Below are positions 30,452-31,074 of a DNA stretch of 31,074 nt, in pieces. The DNA is from Flavobacteriaceae bacterium (GTDB lineage Bacteria; Bacteroidota; Bacteroidia; Flavobacteriales; Flavobacteriaceae). The stretch is from the NCBI GenBank assembly GCA_013001365.1, contig JABDMQ010000058.1, positions 1 to 31,074 on the forward strand, in the 5' to 3' direction. The number at the start of each line of letters is the position of its first letter. The stretch's first letter is position 1. The position numbers and the translations under genes are program-made. The notes under the pieces were generated by a model. That model searched no databases. It was not told where the DNA came from and saw only the letters and a program-made list of their open reading frames with translations.

Positions 30452-31074
30452 CTTCGCAATTATGGGGTAATGATCCGAATATTTTTCACTAATAGAAGTG
30501 AAGCCGTTGACTTGAAAAGCATTATCCGATAAAATAAAGTCTATTCGAATAGGGAAAAACTTAAAATCGAAGGTCCTACCAAATCCTTTTCCTGCCATAT
30601 CAAAAGCATCATTGTAATTGCCTTTTATCTTTCTATAAACATAAGAGTAAGGCGTATTGTTAAAATCGCCTGTGATGATGGTCTTTAAGTTCGACTGGTT
30701 CTTGTGTTCCAAGAACAATTCAGCTTGTTCTTGCTGAATCTTGAAAGTCTCGCTGGTTTTTTTCACCAACATATTGGAATTACCAGCATTAAGTCCAGCG
30801 ACATCAGCACTAATATGCAAAGACTGCAAATGTATGTTGTAAATTCGAATGGTATCACGCTTTATAACGACATCAATAAACACTGCATTATTGCTTGTGT
30901 TTGGAAACTCTATAGAGCCAGAACTAACTATTGGGAATTTAGAAGCCATTATCTGACCGATCTTGGTGTTATCTCCATTCAATTTCTCGAATTGGTAAGG
31001 ATAGGCCGAAAGCACAACATCTGGATTCGGCATATATTCCTGTAAACTGATGATATCCGGATCTTGCTCCTTGA
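30437..31074 (-). CDS. Endonuclease/exonuclease/phosphatase family protein, C-terminal part (runs off window end)
   Basis: The frame is open from the stop at 30437-30439 to the window edge, so the 5' end is missing and the Met codon near 31033 is internal. Ahead of that Met the frame reads KEQDPDIISLQEY, which contains the metal-binding QE of this superfamily. Later come ITGDFNNTPYS (the GDFN motif), RIDFILSD and SDHYPIIAKL with the catalytic Asp-His. Relatives are membrane-anchored DNase-like or sphingomyelinase-like phosphodiesterases. The visible part is the hydrolase domain; membrane helices, if any, would be in the missing N-terminus. Substrate unknown. Confidence 0.9.
   Translation of the reverse strand, partial: KEQDPDIISLQEYMPNPDVVLSAYPYQFEKLNGDNTKIGQIMASKFPIVSSGSIEFPNTSNNAVFIDVVIKRDTIRIYNIHLQSLHISADVAGLNAGNSNMLVKKTSETFKIQQEQAELFLEHKNQSNLKTIITGDFNNTPYSYVYRKIKGNYNDAFDMAGKGFGRTFDFKFFPIRIDFILSDNAFQVNGFTSISEKYSDHYPIIAKLKLH

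Noticed and set aside
1..31074. Mobile element, prophage or genomic island
   Set aside because: No transposase, integrase, flanking repeats or abrupt change of base composition; the single tRNA gene has no adjacent attachment-like repeat.

Overview
The window is a gene-dense, AT-rich stretch of a chromosome from the Bacteroidota, most likely the family Flavobacteriaceae. The evidence is its gene families (DUF2141, TIGR00266/AIM24-type, DUF2807, DUF4870, DUF5683, DUF6122, WbqC, thrombospondin-3/OmpA proteins, ASPIC/UnbV FG-GAP lipoproteins), many short lipoprotein signals, few Shine-Dalgarno sequences, and repeated use of the Bacteroidota promoter pattern TTG-(N17-23)-TAnnTTTG. I see no rRNA, insertion sequence, prophage, CRISPR array or parS-like site. 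No gene-free stretch exceeds 300 bases; the longest gaps are about 190 bases.

Layout. 1-1094 (minus): a PlsC-type acyltransferase cut by the window edge, preceded by a NudL-like Nudix hydrolase. 1095-3725 (plus): a lipoprotein cyclophilin whose ATG abuts the Nudix ATG, an OmpA/thrombospondin-3 porin and a DUF2141 protein. 3869-4807: OxyR with both redox cysteines. 4835-6545 (minus): a 65-residue protein, a TIGR00266 protein and a DUF4442 hotdog protein. 6690-11173 (plus): an envelope locus of DUF4870, PadR, PspC and two DUF2807 proteins. 11248-14556: a very large FG-GAP/ASPIC lipoprotein. 14610-15587 (minus): thioredoxin reductase.

15776-17735 (plus) is the least explained part. It holds a lipocalin-like secreted protein, then a translationally coupled pair: a very basic exported protein built on a 13-residue repeat, and an outer-membrane barrel with a very acidic periplasmic N-terminus. 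tRNA-Pro(TGG) follows on the minus strand. 17957-19508: a lipoprotein PQQ-type aldose dehydrogenase with a lipoprotein cytochrome c. 19559-24749: udk, a FtsB/DivIC protein, mutA, an unknown lipoprotein and mutB in one tight operon. 24904-30451: parA, parB, DUF5683, dapB, lepB, WbqC and DUF6122. 30437-31074 (minus): an endonuclease/exonuclease/phosphatase protein cut by the window edge.

How the parts fit. Most genes are chromosomal housekeeping (lipid acylation, redox and peroxide defence, propionate/succinate metabolism, chromosome partition, lysine/cell-wall precursor synthesis, protein export) mixed with cell-envelope genes. The best candidate for an undescribed system is the basic/acidic exported pair at 16348-17735. 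Next is the PadR-PspC-DUF2807 envelope locus, whose spacers carry repeated AATCAATC tracts. Functions are assigned from recognised motifs and remembered families; no database search was run.
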